Of a stretch of 64,000 nucleotides of DNA, positions 45,807 through 55,286 are shown piece by piece (within the stretch, counting starts at the first letter, position 1; each line of letters starts with the position of its first letter). A program made the translations under genes and the position numbers. The stretch is from Streptomyces venezuelae (GTDB taxonomy: Bacteria; Actinomycetota; Actinomycetes; Streptomycetales; Streptomycetaceae), in assembly GCF_008642275.1 (NCBI RefSeq), contig NZ_CP029189.1, positions 3,760,501 to 3,824,500 of the forward strand, read 5' to 3'. Under the pieces are notes generated by a model. The model was not told the DNA's origin, did no database searches, and saw nothing but the letters and a program-made list of their open reading frames with translations.

Positions 45807-46532
45807 GTGTCTCGTGCCCGCCGCCGCGCCGCGGCCCCGCCCGCCGGCAGCCGCAGTGTGCTCGCCGGGTTCCTGAGCCTGCTGGGCGAGGTCCTGATCA
45901 CCGTGGGCCTGGTGCTGGGCCTGTTCGTGGCCTACTCGCTGTGGTGGACGAACGTGCTCGCGGACCGGCAGGCGTCGGCGCGCGGCGACGAGATCCGCCA
46001 GCAGTGGCAGGCCCCCGAACCGCAGGCAGCCGGACCCGGAGCGCTGGACACCCAGGACGGCGTCGGCTTCCTGCACGTACCGGCGATGAAGAACGGCGAG
46101 GTGCTCGTCAAGCCCGGGACCGACCCGGACACCCTCGACGACGGCGTGGCCGGCTACTACACGCAGCCGGTGAAGTCGGCGCTGCCCTGGGACGAGAAGG
46201 GCAACTTCGCGCTGGCCGCGCACCGCGACGGGCACGGGGCGAAGTTCCACAACATCGACAAGGTGAAGAACGGCGACGCGATCGTCTTTGAGACCCGCGA
46301 CACCTGGTACGTCTACAAGGTCTTCGCCGAGCTGCGCCAGACTTCGAAGTACAACACCGACGTGATCAACGCGGTCCCGAAGGACTCGGGCAAGACCGCC
46401 CCCGGCCGGTACGTCACGCTCACCACCTGCACGCCGGTCTACACCTCGAAGTACCGGTACATCGTGTGGGGCGAGCTGGTCCGGACGGAGAAGGTGGACG
46501 CGAAGCGGACCCCGCCGGCCGAACTGCGCTGA
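45807..46532 (+). CDS. class E sortase 3
   Basis: 241-aa sortase with a short basic N-terminus, one membrane helix (GFLSLLGEVLITVGLVLGLFVAY) and a catalytic domain with His in LAAHRDGHGAKF, Cys in VTLTTCTPVY and Arg in YRYIVWGEL. It starts 14 bp after sortase 2 with GTG. Close similarity to sortase 2 suggests tandem duplication. Confidence 0.92.
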   Translation: MSRARRRAAAPPAGSRSVLAGFLSLLGEVLITVGLVLGLFVAYSLWWTNVLADRQASARGDEIRQQWQAPEPQAAGPGALDTQDGVGFLHVPAMKNGEVLVKPGTDPDTLDDGVAGYYTQPVKSALPWDEKGNFALAAHRDGHGAKFHNIDKVKNGDAIVFETRDTWYVYKVFAELRQTSKYNTDVINAVPKDSGKTAPGRYVTLTTCTPVYTSKYRYIVWGELVRTEKVDAKRTPPAELR

Positions 46533-46679
46533 GCGCCCGTCGCAGCGGCAGCGGGTCCTGGCGCTGAAGGGGCCCCAGAGGCCCTGTGGGCGACGCTCAC
46601 GCCTCCCTGGCCCGCCCAGTCCCCCTGGTCCCGGCCGCACCCGCAGGCGGCCGTACAGCGGCGGCAGGACGCCACGCAC

Positions 46680-46745
46680 CGCCACGCACAGAGGTCCGGC
46701 CTCCCTCCCGTTCCCGGGAGGGAGGCCGGACCTCTGTGCGTGGCG
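46680..46745. terminator. very long bidirectional terminator hairpin
   Basis: A perfect 31-bp stem (arms 46680-46710 and 46715-46745) with the loop TTCC lies between the sortase string and the convergent pknB operon. The left arm begins in a tandem copy of CGCCACGCAC. The rest of the 226-bp gap contains no gene. Confidence 0.9.
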
Positions 46746-46758
46746 TTCGGCGGTCGCG

Positions 46759-48792
46759 TCAGCGGTTGTCGCCCAGGCCGCCGAAGCCGCCGCCGTTGTT
46801 GTTGCCGCCCTGCTGGCCACCGCCGCCGCCGAAGGCGACGACGTTCACGGTCTGGCCCGTGTTGACCGGCGTGCCCGGCTGCGGGTCGGTGGTCACGACG
46901 ATCGCGTTGCCGTCCGTCGCTCCGCTGACGATGCCGAGCCGGAGGTTGGCGCGCCGCAGTTCTTCCTTGTACTGGTCCACGGTGCGGCCGACGAAGTTGG
47001 GCACGGTGGTCTGCGCCGAGGCCTTGGCGATGGTGATGTTCACCGTCTTGCCCACCTCGATCTCCTGGCCGGCCGCGAACTGCTGGTCGACGATCGTGCC
47101 CGGTGCGGCACCGGGGGACTCGGACTCCGTCACGCTGCCGAGCCGGAGCTTGGCGTCCGTGAGTGCCTTGACCGCCTCGTCCTTCTTCTTGCCCCGCAGC
47201 TCCGGCACCGTGGCCTTGGTGATCTCCTTGGCGACGGTGAGCGTGACCACGCTGTTGCGCTCCGCCTCGCCGCCCTTGGGGCTCTGCTCAAGGACGGTCC
47301 CGGGGGTGCGGTCGGACTCCTGGGGCTTGCGGTCGACCTGCAGGCCCTTCTCCTTGAGCGCCTTCTCGGCGTCCTCGAACTTGAGGTTGACCACGTCGGG
47401 GACCGTCACCTTGGGGGCGCCCGTGGAGATCGTCACCGTGACGGTGGAGCCCTCCTCGACCTTCTCCTTGGCCGCGGGTTCCTGCTTGCAGACGTTGCCC
47501 TTGGGCTGGTCGTCGCAGGGCGCGTCGGCGCCCTTGACCACCTGCAGGCCGACGTTGTTGCCGCTCTTCTGGGCCTGTTCGAAGGTCTGGCCGATGAGCT
47601 TGGGCACGGCGGGCCGGTTGTCGGCGCCCCCGCCGAAGAGGGAGAGGGAACGGCCGATGAGGATCGCGCCGACCAGGACGAGAACGCCCGCCGCGACGAG
47701 CAGGACCGTCGAGGCCTTGCTCGTCTTCTGGCGGCGGTTCGAGCCCTGGTCGTAGCCGCCGTGGCCCTGGTCGCCGTACCCGTATCCGCCGTCGCCCGGG
47801 GGCATGGGCGGCATCATCGAGGTCTGGCCGCCGGGGTCGGTGGTGCGCAGCGCCGCGGTGGGCTGGTCGTAGCCCTGGTGCCCGTAGCCGTGTCCCTGGT
47901 CGGGGTAGCCGTAGCCGCCGGCCGCGCCCATGGCGGCGGTGGCGGCGACGGGCTGGCCGTCGAGGCAGGCCTCGATGTCGGCGCGCATCTCGTCGGCCGA
48001 CTGGTAGCGGTAGTCCGGGTCCTTGACCAGTGCCTTGAGGACGATGGCGTCCATCTCGGGCGTGATCTCGGGATCGAAGTTCGACGGCGGCTGCGGCTCT
48101 TCCCGTACGTGCTGGTAGGCGACGGCCACGGGGGAGTCGCCGACGAACGGGGGCCGCACGCTGAGGAGCTCGTAGAGCAGGCAGCCCGCGGAGTAGAGGT
48201 CGGAGCGCGCGTCGACCTGCTCGCCCTTGGCCTGCTCCGGCGAGAGGTACTGGGCGGTGCCGATGACGGCGGCCGTCTGCGTCATGGTCATGCCGGAGTC
48301 GCCCATGGCCCGGGCGATGCCGAAGTCCATGACCTTGACCTGGCCGGTGCGCGTCAGCATCACGTTGGCCGGCTTGATGTCGCGGTGCACGATGCCGGCG
48401 CGGTGCGAGTACTCCAGGGCCTGGAGGATGCCGATGCACATCTCCAGCGTCCGCTCGGGCAGCAGCTTGCGGCCCGAGTGCAGCAGCTCGCGCAGCGTGG
48501 AACCGTCGACGTACTCCATCACGATGTACGGGATGGAGATGTTGTCGACGTAGTCCTCGCCGGTGTCGTAGACCGCGACGATCGCCGGGTGGTTCAGCGA
48601 CGCGGCCGACTGGGCCTCGCGCCGGAACCGGGCCTGGAAGGACGGGTCACGGGCGAGATCGGCGCGCAGGGTCTTGACGGCGACGGTACGGCCGAGCCGG
48701 GTGTCGTGGGCGAGGTAGACCTCGGCCATGCCACCGCGGCCGAGCACGTGGCTCAGCTCGTACCGGCCGCCGAGGCGACGCGGCTCTTCCAT
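46759..48792 (-). CDS. pknB: Ser/Thr protein kinase PknB with PASTA repeats
   Basis: 677-aa membrane kinase that senses peptidoglycan fragments and controls growth and division. The ATG at 48792 (MEEPRRLGGRYELSHVLGRG) follows GGAGAGGG; a longer start is unlikely. The kinase domain (about 1-280) has GRGGMAEVY, catalytic Lys40 in VAVKTL, HRDIKPANVML and DFGIARAMGD. A Gly/Tyr-rich juxtamembrane linker, one transmembrane helix (VLLVAAGVLVLVGAILIG, about 360-380) and four extracellular PASTA repeats follow, then a Gly/Asn tail. It is last in the operon fhaA-fhaB-pstP-ftsW-pbpA-pknB, where PstP is the opposing phosphatase. Confidence 0.96.
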   Translation of the reverse strand: MEEPRRLGGRYELSHVLGRGGMAEVYLAHDTRLGRTVAVKTLRADLARDPSFQARFRREAQSAASLNHPAIVAVYDTGEDYVDNISIPYIVMEYVDGSTLRELLHSGRKLLPERTLEMCIGILQALEYSHRAGIVHRDIKPANVMLTRTGQVKVMDFGIARAMGDSGMTMTQTAAVIGTAQYLSPEQAKGEQVDARSDLYSAGCLLYELLSVRPPFVGDSPVAVAYQHVREEPQPPSNFDPEITPEMDAIVLKALVKDPDYRYQSADEMRADIEACLDGQPVAATAAMGAAGGYGYPDQGHGYGHQGYDQPTAALRTTDPGGQTSMMPPMPPGDGGYGYGDQGHGGYDQGSNRRQKTSKASTVLLVAAGVLVLVGAILIGRSLSLFGGGADNRPAVPKLIGQTFEQAQKSGNNVGLQVVKGADAPCDDQPKGNVCKQEPAAKEKVEEGSTVTVTISTGAPKVTVPDVVNLKFEDAEKALKEKGLQVDRKPQESDRTPGTVLEQSPKGGEAERNSVVTLTVAKEITKATVPELRGKKKDEAVKALTDAKLRLGSVTESESPGAAPGTIVDQQFAAGQEIEVGKTVNITIAKASAQTTVPNFVGRTVDQYKEELRRANLRLGIVSGATDGNAIVVTTDPQPGTPVNTGQTVNVVAFGGGGGQQGGNNNGGGFGGLGDNR

Positions 48793-48987
48793 AACGTTGC
48801 AGCCCTCTCCGTCAGTCCCGACCGCACCTGTGTGTGGTCCGGCGGTGTGCTGTTCGCGCAAAGGCTACCGGCCGATCGTCCGTGATCGGTTCGTGGCCAC
48901 AGGCTGATACTGGACCGGTACCGTACGCGCGGACCGGGCCGGAATTCTGTGACGTGGGTCACTGCTTTCCGGCCCGATGTCCCTCGG

Positions 48988-50451
48988 TCACTTCTGGCTG
49001 TTCAGCACCGCCTGCATGACGGCCTTGGCGACGGGAGCGGCCAGACCGCCGCCGCTGATGTCCTCACGGTCCGCCTCGCTGTCCTCGATCACGACGGCGA
49101 CGGCGACGGGCGAGGACTTGTCCGGGGTCTCGGCGTAGGAGATGAACCAGGCGTAGGGACGCTTCTTGTTGCCCTCGCCGTGCTGGGCCGTACCGGTCTT
49201 GCCGCCGACCGTCACGCCGTTCATCTTGGCCTTGGTGCCGGTGCCGTTCTGGACGACGTTGACCATCATCTGCTGCACCTTCTCCGCGTTGGCGGCGGAG
49301 AGCGGCCGGCTCATCTCCTGCGGCTCGTGCTTCTCGATGATGTCCAGGTTGGGCGACTGCAGCATGTCCACCATGTACGGCTTCATCAGCTTGCCGTCGT
49401 TGGCGATCGCGGCGGTGACCATGGCCATCTGGAGCGGGGTGGCGGCGGTGTTGAACTGGCCGATGGAGCTCTGGGCGTTGCCGTCCTTGCCCATCTTCTT
49501 GTCGTAGATGCTGGCGAACGCGCGGACCGGAATGTCGATCTTGTCGTTGTTGAAGCCGAACTTCTCCGAGGTCTCCACCATCTTGTCGCGCGTGACCTTG
49601 TCGCCCATGTTCGCGAAGACCGAGTTGCAGGAGATCCGCAGCGCCTCGTTGAGGCTGGCCTTCTCGCAGCCCTTCGCGTGGTTGATCATCTCGGTCCGGG
49701 TCCCGGGCAGGAAGTACGGGTCCGGGGTGTCCGTCGGGGCGTTGATGTCCTGGACGACGCCGTGTTCGAGCGCGGCGGCCGCGGTGACCACCTTGAAGGT
49801 GGAGCCCGGCGGGTACGTCTCGCGCAGGGCGCGGTTGACCAGGTTCTTGTCCTCGCTGTCCTTCAGCTCGGACCAGGCCTTCCCGTCGTCCTTGGAGTTG
49901 CCGGCGAAGCGCGAGGGGTCGTACGAGGGCGTGGAGACCAGGGCCAGGACGGCGCCGGTGCGCGGGTCGATGGCCGCGACGGCGCCCTTCTTCGTACCCA
50001 GCGCCTCGAAGGCGGCCTTCTGGGCGTCGGGGTTGAGGGTGGTGACGACGTTGCCGCCCTGCCTCTTCTCCCCGGTGAACATGCCGATGGTGCGGTCGAA
50101 GAACAGCCGGTCGTCGTTGCCGGTGAGGATGCCGTCTTCGAGGGATTCCAGCTGCGTGGAGCCGAAGGCCTGGGAGGCGTACCCGGTGACGGGAGCCCAG
50201 AGCGCTCCGTCCGTGTAGGTCCGCTTGTACTTGTAGTCGCTGCCGTCGGTCACCACGGAACCGGTGATCGGCTCGCCCTTGACGATGATGTTGCCGCGCT
50301 CGGTCGCGTACTGGGCGATCTGGACCCGGCGGTTCTCCTTGCGCGTGCTGAGTTCCTCGGCCTGCACGTACTGCAGCCAGTTGGTGCGGATCAGCAGGGC
50401 GAGGACGAGCAGCCCGCAGAACAGCGAGATGCGGCGCAGGGGCTTGTTCAT
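48988..50451 (-). CDS. pbpA: penicillin-binding protein A (class B transpeptidase)
   Basis: 487-aa class B penicillin-binding protein that cross-links peptidoglycan. It has a short cytoplasmic tail, one transmembrane helix (ISLFCGLLVLALLIRTNWLQ), a dimerisation domain, and a transpeptidase domain with the SxxK serine in PPGSTFKVVTAAAAL, SxN as SCNSVF and KTG as GGKTGTAQHG. The ATG overlaps the stop of the FtsW-type gene by 4 bp (ATGA), typical for a paired glycosyltransferase and transpeptidase. A 195-bp gap separates it from pknB. Confidence 0.96.
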   Translation of the reverse strand: MNKPLRRISLFCGLLVLALLIRTNWLQYVQAEELSTRKENRRVQIAQYATERGNIIVKGEPITGSVVTDGSDYKYKRTYTDGALWAPVTGYASQAFGSTQLESLEDGILTGNDDRLFFDRTIGMFTGEKRQGGNVVTTLNPDAQKAAFEALGTKKGAVAAIDPRTGAVLALVSTPSYDPSRFAGNSKDDGKAWSELKDSEDKNLVNRALRETYPPGSTFKVVTAAAALEHGVVQDINAPTDTPDPYFLPGTRTEMINHAKGCEKASLNEALRISCNSVFANMGDKVTRDKMVETSEKFGFNNDKIDIPVRAFASIYDKKMGKDGNAQSSIGQFNTAATPLQMAMVTAAIANDGKLMKPYMVDMLQSPNLDIIEKHEPQEMSRPLSAANAEKVQQMMVNVVQNGTGTKAKMNGVTVGGKTGTAQHGEGNKKRPYAWFISYAETPDKSSPVAVAVVIEDSEADREDISGGGLAAPVAKAVMQAVLNSQK

Positions 50452-51884
50452 GACGGACGGACCACCTGGGTCATCTCGGAGTCGGGGGACGGGGCGGGGG
50501 CCGGGGCAGGTCGGCGTGCGGTGTCGCTGATCCGGATGAGGACGGCGATGAGGATCCAGTTCGCGAGGACGGAGGAACCGCCGGACGCGAGGAAGGGCAT
50601 CGTCATGCCGGTGAGGGGGATGAGGCCCATGACGCCGCCGGCGACCACGAAGATCTGGAGCGCGAAGGCGCCGGAGAGGCCGATCGCGAAGAGCTTGCCG
50701 AAGGGGTCGCGGGCGGCGAGGGCGGTGCGGACACCCCGCTCGATGATGAGCCCGTAGATCAGGAGGCAGGCCATCACCCCGGCGAGGCCGAGCTCTTCGC
50801 CGACGGTGGAGAAGATGAAGTCGGAGTTGGCGGCGAAGCCGATGAGGTCGGACTTGCCCTGGCCCCATCCGGAGCCGAGGACACCGCCGGAGCCGAAGCT
50901 CATGATCGACTGAGCGATCTGCTCGCAGGCGCCGGCGTCGACGCCGTTGCGCTGCCAGCAGCCGAACGGGTCCATCCAGGCGCTGACGCGGGCCCCGACG
51001 TGGCTGGAGAAGGAGGCGACCACGACGGCGCCGCCGACCGACATCAGCAGGCCGATGACGATCCAGCTGGTCCGCTCGGTGGCGACGTACAGCATGATCA
51101 CGAACATGCCGAAGTACAGCAGCGAGGAGCCGAGGTCGTTCTCGAAGATCAGGATGAGCAGGCTCATCGCCCAGATCGCCAGGATCGGGCCGAGGTCGCG
51201 GCCGCGCGGCAGGTAGAGGCCCATGAACCGGCGGGAGGCCAGGGCCAGGGCGTCGCGCTTGACCATCAGGTAGCCGGCGAAGAACACGGCGAGGACGATC
51301 TTCGCGAACTCACCGGGCTGGATCGAGAATCCGGCGACGCGGATCCAGATCTTGGCGCCGAAGACGTCGGCGCCGAGGCCCGGGACGAGCGGCAGGAGGA
51401 GCAGCACCAGGGCCGCGACCATCGAGATGTAGGTGAACCGCTGCAGGACGCGGTGGTCCTTGAGGACCAGCAGGACGCCCGCGAACAGGGCGATGGCCAG
51501 CGCCGTGTAGATCATCTGGTTGGGCGCGGAGGGGGAGAACGCGCCGAAGGACCGCTTGGCCAGGTTCTGCAGGCGCTCGGACTGGTCCAGGCGCCAGATC
51601 AGGACGAGGCCCAGCCCGTTGAGGAGCGTGGCCAGCGGCAGGAGCAGAGGGTCGGCGTACTTGGCGTACCGGCGCACGACGAGGTGCGCGATCCCGGCGA
51701 GGGCGCCGAGGCCGAGGCCGTAGAGCACCATGCCGGGGGGCAGGGTGCCGTTGATCGCGAGGCCCACGTTGGCGTAGGCGAACATCGGGATGAGCACGGC
51801 GAAGCCGAGCAGCAGGAGCTCGGTGTTCCGCCTGCTCGGCAGCTCGATGGCGCCGATGGTGGTCGTATTGGTGACTACGCTCAT
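50448..51884 (-). CDS. FtsW/RodA/SpoVE family peptidoglycan glycosyltransferase
   Basis: 478-aa SEDS glycosyltransferase that polymerises lipid II. About ten transmembrane helices are visible, with the conserved KDHRVLQRFTYI and WIRVAGFSIQPGEFAKIVLAVFFAGYL region that carries the catalytic Asp-containing loop, and the C-terminal GLIPLTGMTMPFLASGGSSVLANW. It works with the adjacent pbpA transpeptidase. FtsW and RodA cannot be told apart by synteny alone in Streptomyces; this locus is usually called ftsW or rodA2. Confidence 0.94.
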   Translation of the reverse strand: MSVVTNTTTIGAIELPSRRNTELLLLGFAVLIPMFAYANVGLAINGTLPPGMVLYGLGLGALAGIAHLVVRRYAKYADPLLLPLATLLNGLGLVLIWRLDQSERLQNLAKRSFGAFSPSAPNQMIYTALAIALFAGVLLVLKDHRVLQRFTYISMVAALVLLLLPLVPGLGADVFGAKIWIRVAGFSIQPGEFAKIVLAVFFAGYLMVKRDALALASRRFMGLYLPRGRDLGPILAIWAMSLLILIFENDLGSSLLYFGMFVIMLYVATERTSWIVIGLLMSVGGAVVVASFSSHVGARVSAWMDPFGCWQRNGVDAGACEQIAQSIMSFGSGGVLGSGWGQGKSDLIGFAANSDFIFSTVGEELGLAGVMACLLIYGLIIERGVRTALAARDPFGKLFAIGLSGAFALQIFVVAGGVMGLIPLTGMTMPFLASGGSSVLANWILIAVLIRISDTARRPAPAPAPSPDSEMTQVVRPS

Positions 51885-51918
51885 GGTGTGGCAGGCCCCC
51901 TGCGCCCGCGTATGCCTA

Positions 51919-53391
51919 CTACTTGCCGCACAGCCCGACCAGTTGCTGCTCCTCGGGAGTCAGACTGGGGGCGGGCGTCTGGCTGTTCTGCGCCTCGGCG
52001 CTTCGGCGTTCCTCGTCCTTCTTGCAGGCGGACGTCTGGACGCCGAGGTCGTCGAGCTTCTTGCGCGCCGCGTCGAAGCTGCTCTCGCTGATGGTGGCCT
52101 CGACCAGCTTCCGCTTGAAGGGCGGCAGGTACTTCAGTTCGATGTCGGGGCGGTCGGTCTCCACCTTCGAGAGCTCCAGCGGCCCCAGCTTCGGGCTGAT
52201 GCCGCGGAAGAGCGCGACGTGCTCGCCCTTCACGCCGACGTAGAACTGGGTCTGGGTCCAGCGCCAGCCCGCGTAGAGGCCGCCGCCGATGACACCGGCG
52301 ACGATGAGCAGGGTCAGCGTACGGGTGGTCCACTTGCGCCCTTTGCTGCGGCGCCTGCGGGGATGGTCGTACGTGTCCTCGTAGCCCGGGTCGGCGGTGT
52401 AGGCGTCGGCTTCGCCGAAGGTGCCGTAGCCGTTGCCGCCCTGGCCCTGGCCCTGGCCCTGGTCGCCGTACCCGTAGCCGGGGGCGTCGCCGCTGCCGGG
52501 AGGGCCGAAGGCGCCGGCGGGGGGCTGGCCCTGGCGGCCGAGGCCCGAGGCCCGGCCGGCCGGGGTCTGCATGGCGTTGCCGCTGTCGAAGAGCTGGTGC
52601 TGGTTCTCGGCGACCGCGCCGACGACCACCGGGGTGTCGCTGACCTGGGCGGCGAGGGTGTCGCCGCTGTCGGTGTCGAGGACGTCGGCGACGATGCAGG
52701 TGATGTTGTCGGGTCCGCCGCCGCGCAGCGCGAGCTGGATCAGCGACTGCACGGTCTCGCGGGGACCGTGGTAGTCGGCGAGGGTCTCTTCCAGGGTCTG
52801 GTGGGAGACGACGCCGGAGAGCCCGTCGGAGCAGATCAGGTAGCGGTCACCGGCCCGGACCTCGCGGATGGAGAGGTCCGGCTCGACGATGTCGCCGCTG
52901 CCGAGCGCGCGCATCAGCAGGGAGCGCTGCGGGTGGGTGGTGGCCTCTTCCTCGGTGATGCGCCCCTCGTCGACGAGGCGCTGCACCCAGGTGTGGTCCT
53001 GGGTGATCTGGGTGAGGACGCCGTCGCGGAGCAGATAGGCGCGGGAGTCGCCGACGTGCACGAGGCCGAGGCGCTGGCCGGTCCACAGGAGGGCCGTCAG
53101 CGTGGTGCCCATGCCTTCGAGCTGCGGATCCTCCTCGACCATCACGCGCAGCTGGTCGTTCGCCCGCTGCACGGCCGTGGCCAGGGAGGTGAGGATGTCG
53201 GAGCCCGGGACGTCGTCGTCGAGCTGCACGAGGGTGGAGATCACCTCGGAGCTCGCGACCTCGCCGGCGGCCTGGCCTCCCATGCCGTCGGCGATCGCGA
53301 GGAGCCGGGGACCGGCGTAGCCGGAGTCCTCGTTCCCCTCACGGATCATGCCCTTGTGTGATCCGGCGGCGAACCGCAAGGACAGACTCAT
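51919..53391 (-). CDS. pstP: PP2C-type Ser/Thr phosphatase (PstP)
   Basis: 490-aa membrane phosphatase that reverses PknB-type phosphorylation. The ATG at 53391 begins MSLSLRFAAGSHKGMIREGNEDSGY, the usual PstP N-terminus. PP2C motifs are GNEDS, AIADGMGGQAAGE, HVGDSRAYLLRDG and GGPDNITCIVADV, all metal-binding Asp residues present. A Gly/Gln-rich linker (GYGYGDQGQGQGQGG), one transmembrane helix (LTLLIVAGVIGGGLYAGW) and an extracellular domain of about 120 residues follow. It sits in the cell-wall signalling operon between fhaB and ftsW. Confidence 0.95.
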   Translation of the reverse strand: MSLSLRFAAGSHKGMIREGNEDSGYAGPRLLAIADGMGGQAAGEVASSEVISTLVQLDDDVPGSDILTSLATAVQRANDQLRVMVEEDPQLEGMGTTLTALLWTGQRLGLVHVGDSRAYLLRDGVLTQITQDHTWVQRLVDEGRITEEEATTHPQRSLLMRALGSGDIVEPDLSIREVRAGDRYLICSDGLSGVVSHQTLEETLADYHGPRETVQSLIQLALRGGGPDNITCIVADVLDTDSGDTLAAQVSDTPVVVGAVAENQHQLFDSGNAMQTPAGRASGLGRQGQPPAGAFGPPGSGDAPGYGYGDQGQGQGQGGNGYGTFGEADAYTADPGYEDTYDHPRRRRSKGRKWTTRTLTLLIVAGVIGGGLYAGWRWTQTQFYVGVKGEHVALFRGISPKLGPLELSKVETDRPDIELKYLPPFKRKLVEATISESSFDAARKKLDDLGVQTSACKKDEERRSAEAQNSQTPAPSLTPEEQQLVGLCGK

Positions 53392-53538
53392 GCGCACCTG
53401 CCCTGTCGACGAAGCTGCCTCCGGGTACAACCGGTCTCGAGCCACACTGCCCACCCTCCGGTCGGGAGCGCGCTCGGGTCCGTGTCCTCGGTGGGACGGA
53501 TCGCCGCCGCGCGCTCGCTCCGCTCGCTCATTCTCGTA

Positions 53539-54042
53539 CTACTTCCGCAGCTCGATGACGGTCTTGCCGATGCGGATCGGTGCGCCCGGCGGAATGGGCG
53601 TCGGGGTGGTCAGCCGGGTCCGGTCGAGATACGTGCCGTTGGTGGACCCGAGATCCTCGACGATCCACTGGCCGTCACGGTCGGGATAGATCCTGGCATG
53701 GCGGCTGGACGCGTAGTCGTCGTCCAGCACGATCGTTGAGTCGTGCGCGCGGCCCAGTGTGATCGTCTGGCCGGCGAGGGCCACCGTGGTTCCCGTGAGG
53801 ATGCCCTCGGAGACGACGAGTTTGGTGGGTGCGCCGCGCCGCTGGCGCTGCTGCGGGGGCGTGGCCTGGCGGCCCGCCTGCTGCGGGGCGCCGCCGGCGC
53901 CTCCGCCGCCGCGACGGGACCCGCGCTGGGTCACGCGCGTCCCGAAGAGATCGCTGCGGATGACCTGGACGGCCACGATGACGAACAGCCACAGAACGGC
54001 CAGGAAACCCAACCGCATGACCGTCAGGGTCAGCTCTGACAT
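53539..54042 (-). CDS. fhaB: FHA domain membrane protein FhaB (FipA-type)
   Basis: 167-aa protein. It begins MSELTLTVMRLGFLAVLWLF, an N-terminal transmembrane helix, followed by a basic Gly/Gln-rich linker and a C-terminal forkhead-associated domain (about 75-167) with LGRAHDSTIVLDDDYASSRH and EDLGSTNGTYLDRTRL, the phosphothreonine-binding loops. It recruits phosphorylated partners of PknB-type kinases to the division or growth site. It is 10 bp downstream of fhaA on the minus strand. Confidence 0.94.
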   Translation of the reverse strand: MSELTLTVMRLGFLAVLWLFVIVAVQVIRSDLFGTRVTQRGSRRGGGGAGGAPQQAGRQATPPQQRQRRGAPTKLVVSEGILTGTTVALAGQTITLGRAHDSTIVLDDDYASSRHARIYPDRDGQWIVEDLGSTNGTYLDRTRLTTPTPIPPGAPIRIGKTVIELRK

Positions 54043-54052
54043 TGCCCCCGCT

Positions 54053-54910
54053 TCACCCTTCGGCTTGCCGGTAAATGATGGTGGTGCTGCCCACGACGAT
54101 CCGCGAGCCGTCGCGGAGCGTAGCGCGGGTGGTGTGCTGCCCGTCCACCACGATGCCGTTGGTGGACCCGAGATCCTGGATCGTCGAGGGCGTTCCGGTC
54201 CGGATCTCACAGTGCCGGCGGGATACGCCGGGGTCGTCGATCCGCACGTCGGCTTCCGTGCTTCGGCCGAGTACGAGCGTGGGACGCGAGATCTGGTGGC
54301 GGGTGCCGTTGATCTCGATCCAGTGGCGCCGGGCGCCGCCCGGGCCGGCCGCGGGGGCCGCTCCGGCGGGTCCGCCCGGAGCGGGCCGCCGGGAGCCGGG
54401 GCCGCCCGGGGGCGGGGCGCTGGGCATGGGAGGTGCCCCCGCCGGGGGATATCCGTAGCCGCCCTGCGGCTGGTTCTCCGGCGGGTAGCCGTAGCCGCCC
54501 TGCGGTGAGGGCGGTCCTGCCTGCGGCTGGGAGGTGCTGGAGGCCAGGGTGCGGCTGCGGACCCGGTAGAGCCCGGTGTCGAGGTCGTCGGCCTTCTCCA
54601 GGTGGACCTTGATGGGGCCCATGAAGCTGTAGCGCTGCTGCTTGGCGTAGTCGCGGACGAGGCCCGCGAGCTCGTCGCCGAGCTGCCCGGAGTAGGGGCT
54701 CAGGCGGTCGTAGTCACCGGTGCTGAGCTCGACGATGAAGTCGTTGGGGACGACGGTCCGCTCGCGGTTCCAGATGGTGGCGTTGTTGTCGCACTCCCGC
54801 TGGAGGGCTCCGGCGATCTCCACCGGCTGGACCTCGGACTTGAACACCTTGGCGAAGGTGCCGTTCACCAGACCTTCGAGTCGCTGCTCGAACCGCTTCA
54901 GAACTCCCAT
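54053..54910 (-). CDS. fhaA: FHA domain protein FhaA (DUF3662 plus FHA)
   Basis: 285-aa cytoplasmic protein. The N-terminal DUF3662 domain (about 1-120: MGVLKRFEQRLEGLVNGTFA to YSFMGPIKVHLEKAD) is followed by a Gly/Tyr/Pro linker with two GGYGYPP units and a C-terminal FHA domain (about 205-285: LVLGRSTEADVRIDDPGVSR, DLGSTNGIVVDG). In mycobacteria FhaA binds phosphorylated MviN and controls peptidoglycan synthesis. It is the first gene of the pknB operon; its promoter would lie in 54911-55140. Confidence 0.94.
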   Translation of the reverse strand: MGVLKRFEQRLEGLVNGTFAKVFKSEVQPVEIAGALQRECDNNATIWNRERTVVPNDFIVELSTGDYDRLSPYSGQLGDELAGLVRDYAKQQRYSFMGPIKVHLEKADDLDTGLYRVRSRTLASSTSQPQAGPPSPQGGYGYPPENQPQGGYGYPPAGAPPMPSAPPPGGPGSRRPAPGGPAGAAPAAGPGGARRHWIEINGTRHQISRPTLVLGRSTEADVRIDDPGVSRRHCEIRTGTPSTIQDLGSTNGIVVDGQHTTRATLRDGSRIVVGSTTIIYRQAEG

Positions 54911-55203
54911 GGGGCACCTCCTCCGTAGCTGTCGCCCTGTACTGCTTACTGATCGTATCCACGCGTGGCGGATTCGGGTGGTTCCCCATCGTTCCTGTGA
55001 GGACGAGTGTTGGTCCTCACAAGGGATCGTAGGGGCGCTCCCAGGACAGTGTCCCGCACCGGGAGCGGAGTGCGGGAGGGGCCGTCCGCGGCGGGGGGCG
55101 GGGGTGCCGGGAAAGCGATGTGAATCCACCCCGTTCTCCGTGCTAATGTTTCGACGTCGCCAGGGGAAAGGCCCGAAAGGGAAGATCCACTGGGGCGCTG
55201 CTC
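54911..55203. promoter_or_regulatory. divergent promoter region of fhaA and tRNA-Leu
   Basis: 293-bp gap with no gene. TGCTAATGT (55141-55149) reads as an extended -10 (TGN-TAATGT) for tRNA-Leu, about 55 bp upstream of it. No clear -10 was pinned down for fhaA. Confidence 0.5.
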
Positions 55204-55286
55204 GGGCGAGTGGCGGAACGGCAGACGCGCTGGCTTCAGGTGCCAGTGTCCTTCGGGACGTGGGGGTTCAAATCCCCCCTCGCCCA
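55204..55286 (+). tRNA. tRNA-Leu (CAG anticodon)
   Basis: An 83-nt class II tRNA. The acceptor GGGCGAG pairs with CTCGCCC, the anticodon stem-loop is CTGGC-TTCAGGT-GCCAG with CAG, the long variable arm is TGTCCTTCGGGACG, and the T-arm contains GGGGGTTCAAATCCCCC. Confidence 0.95.
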
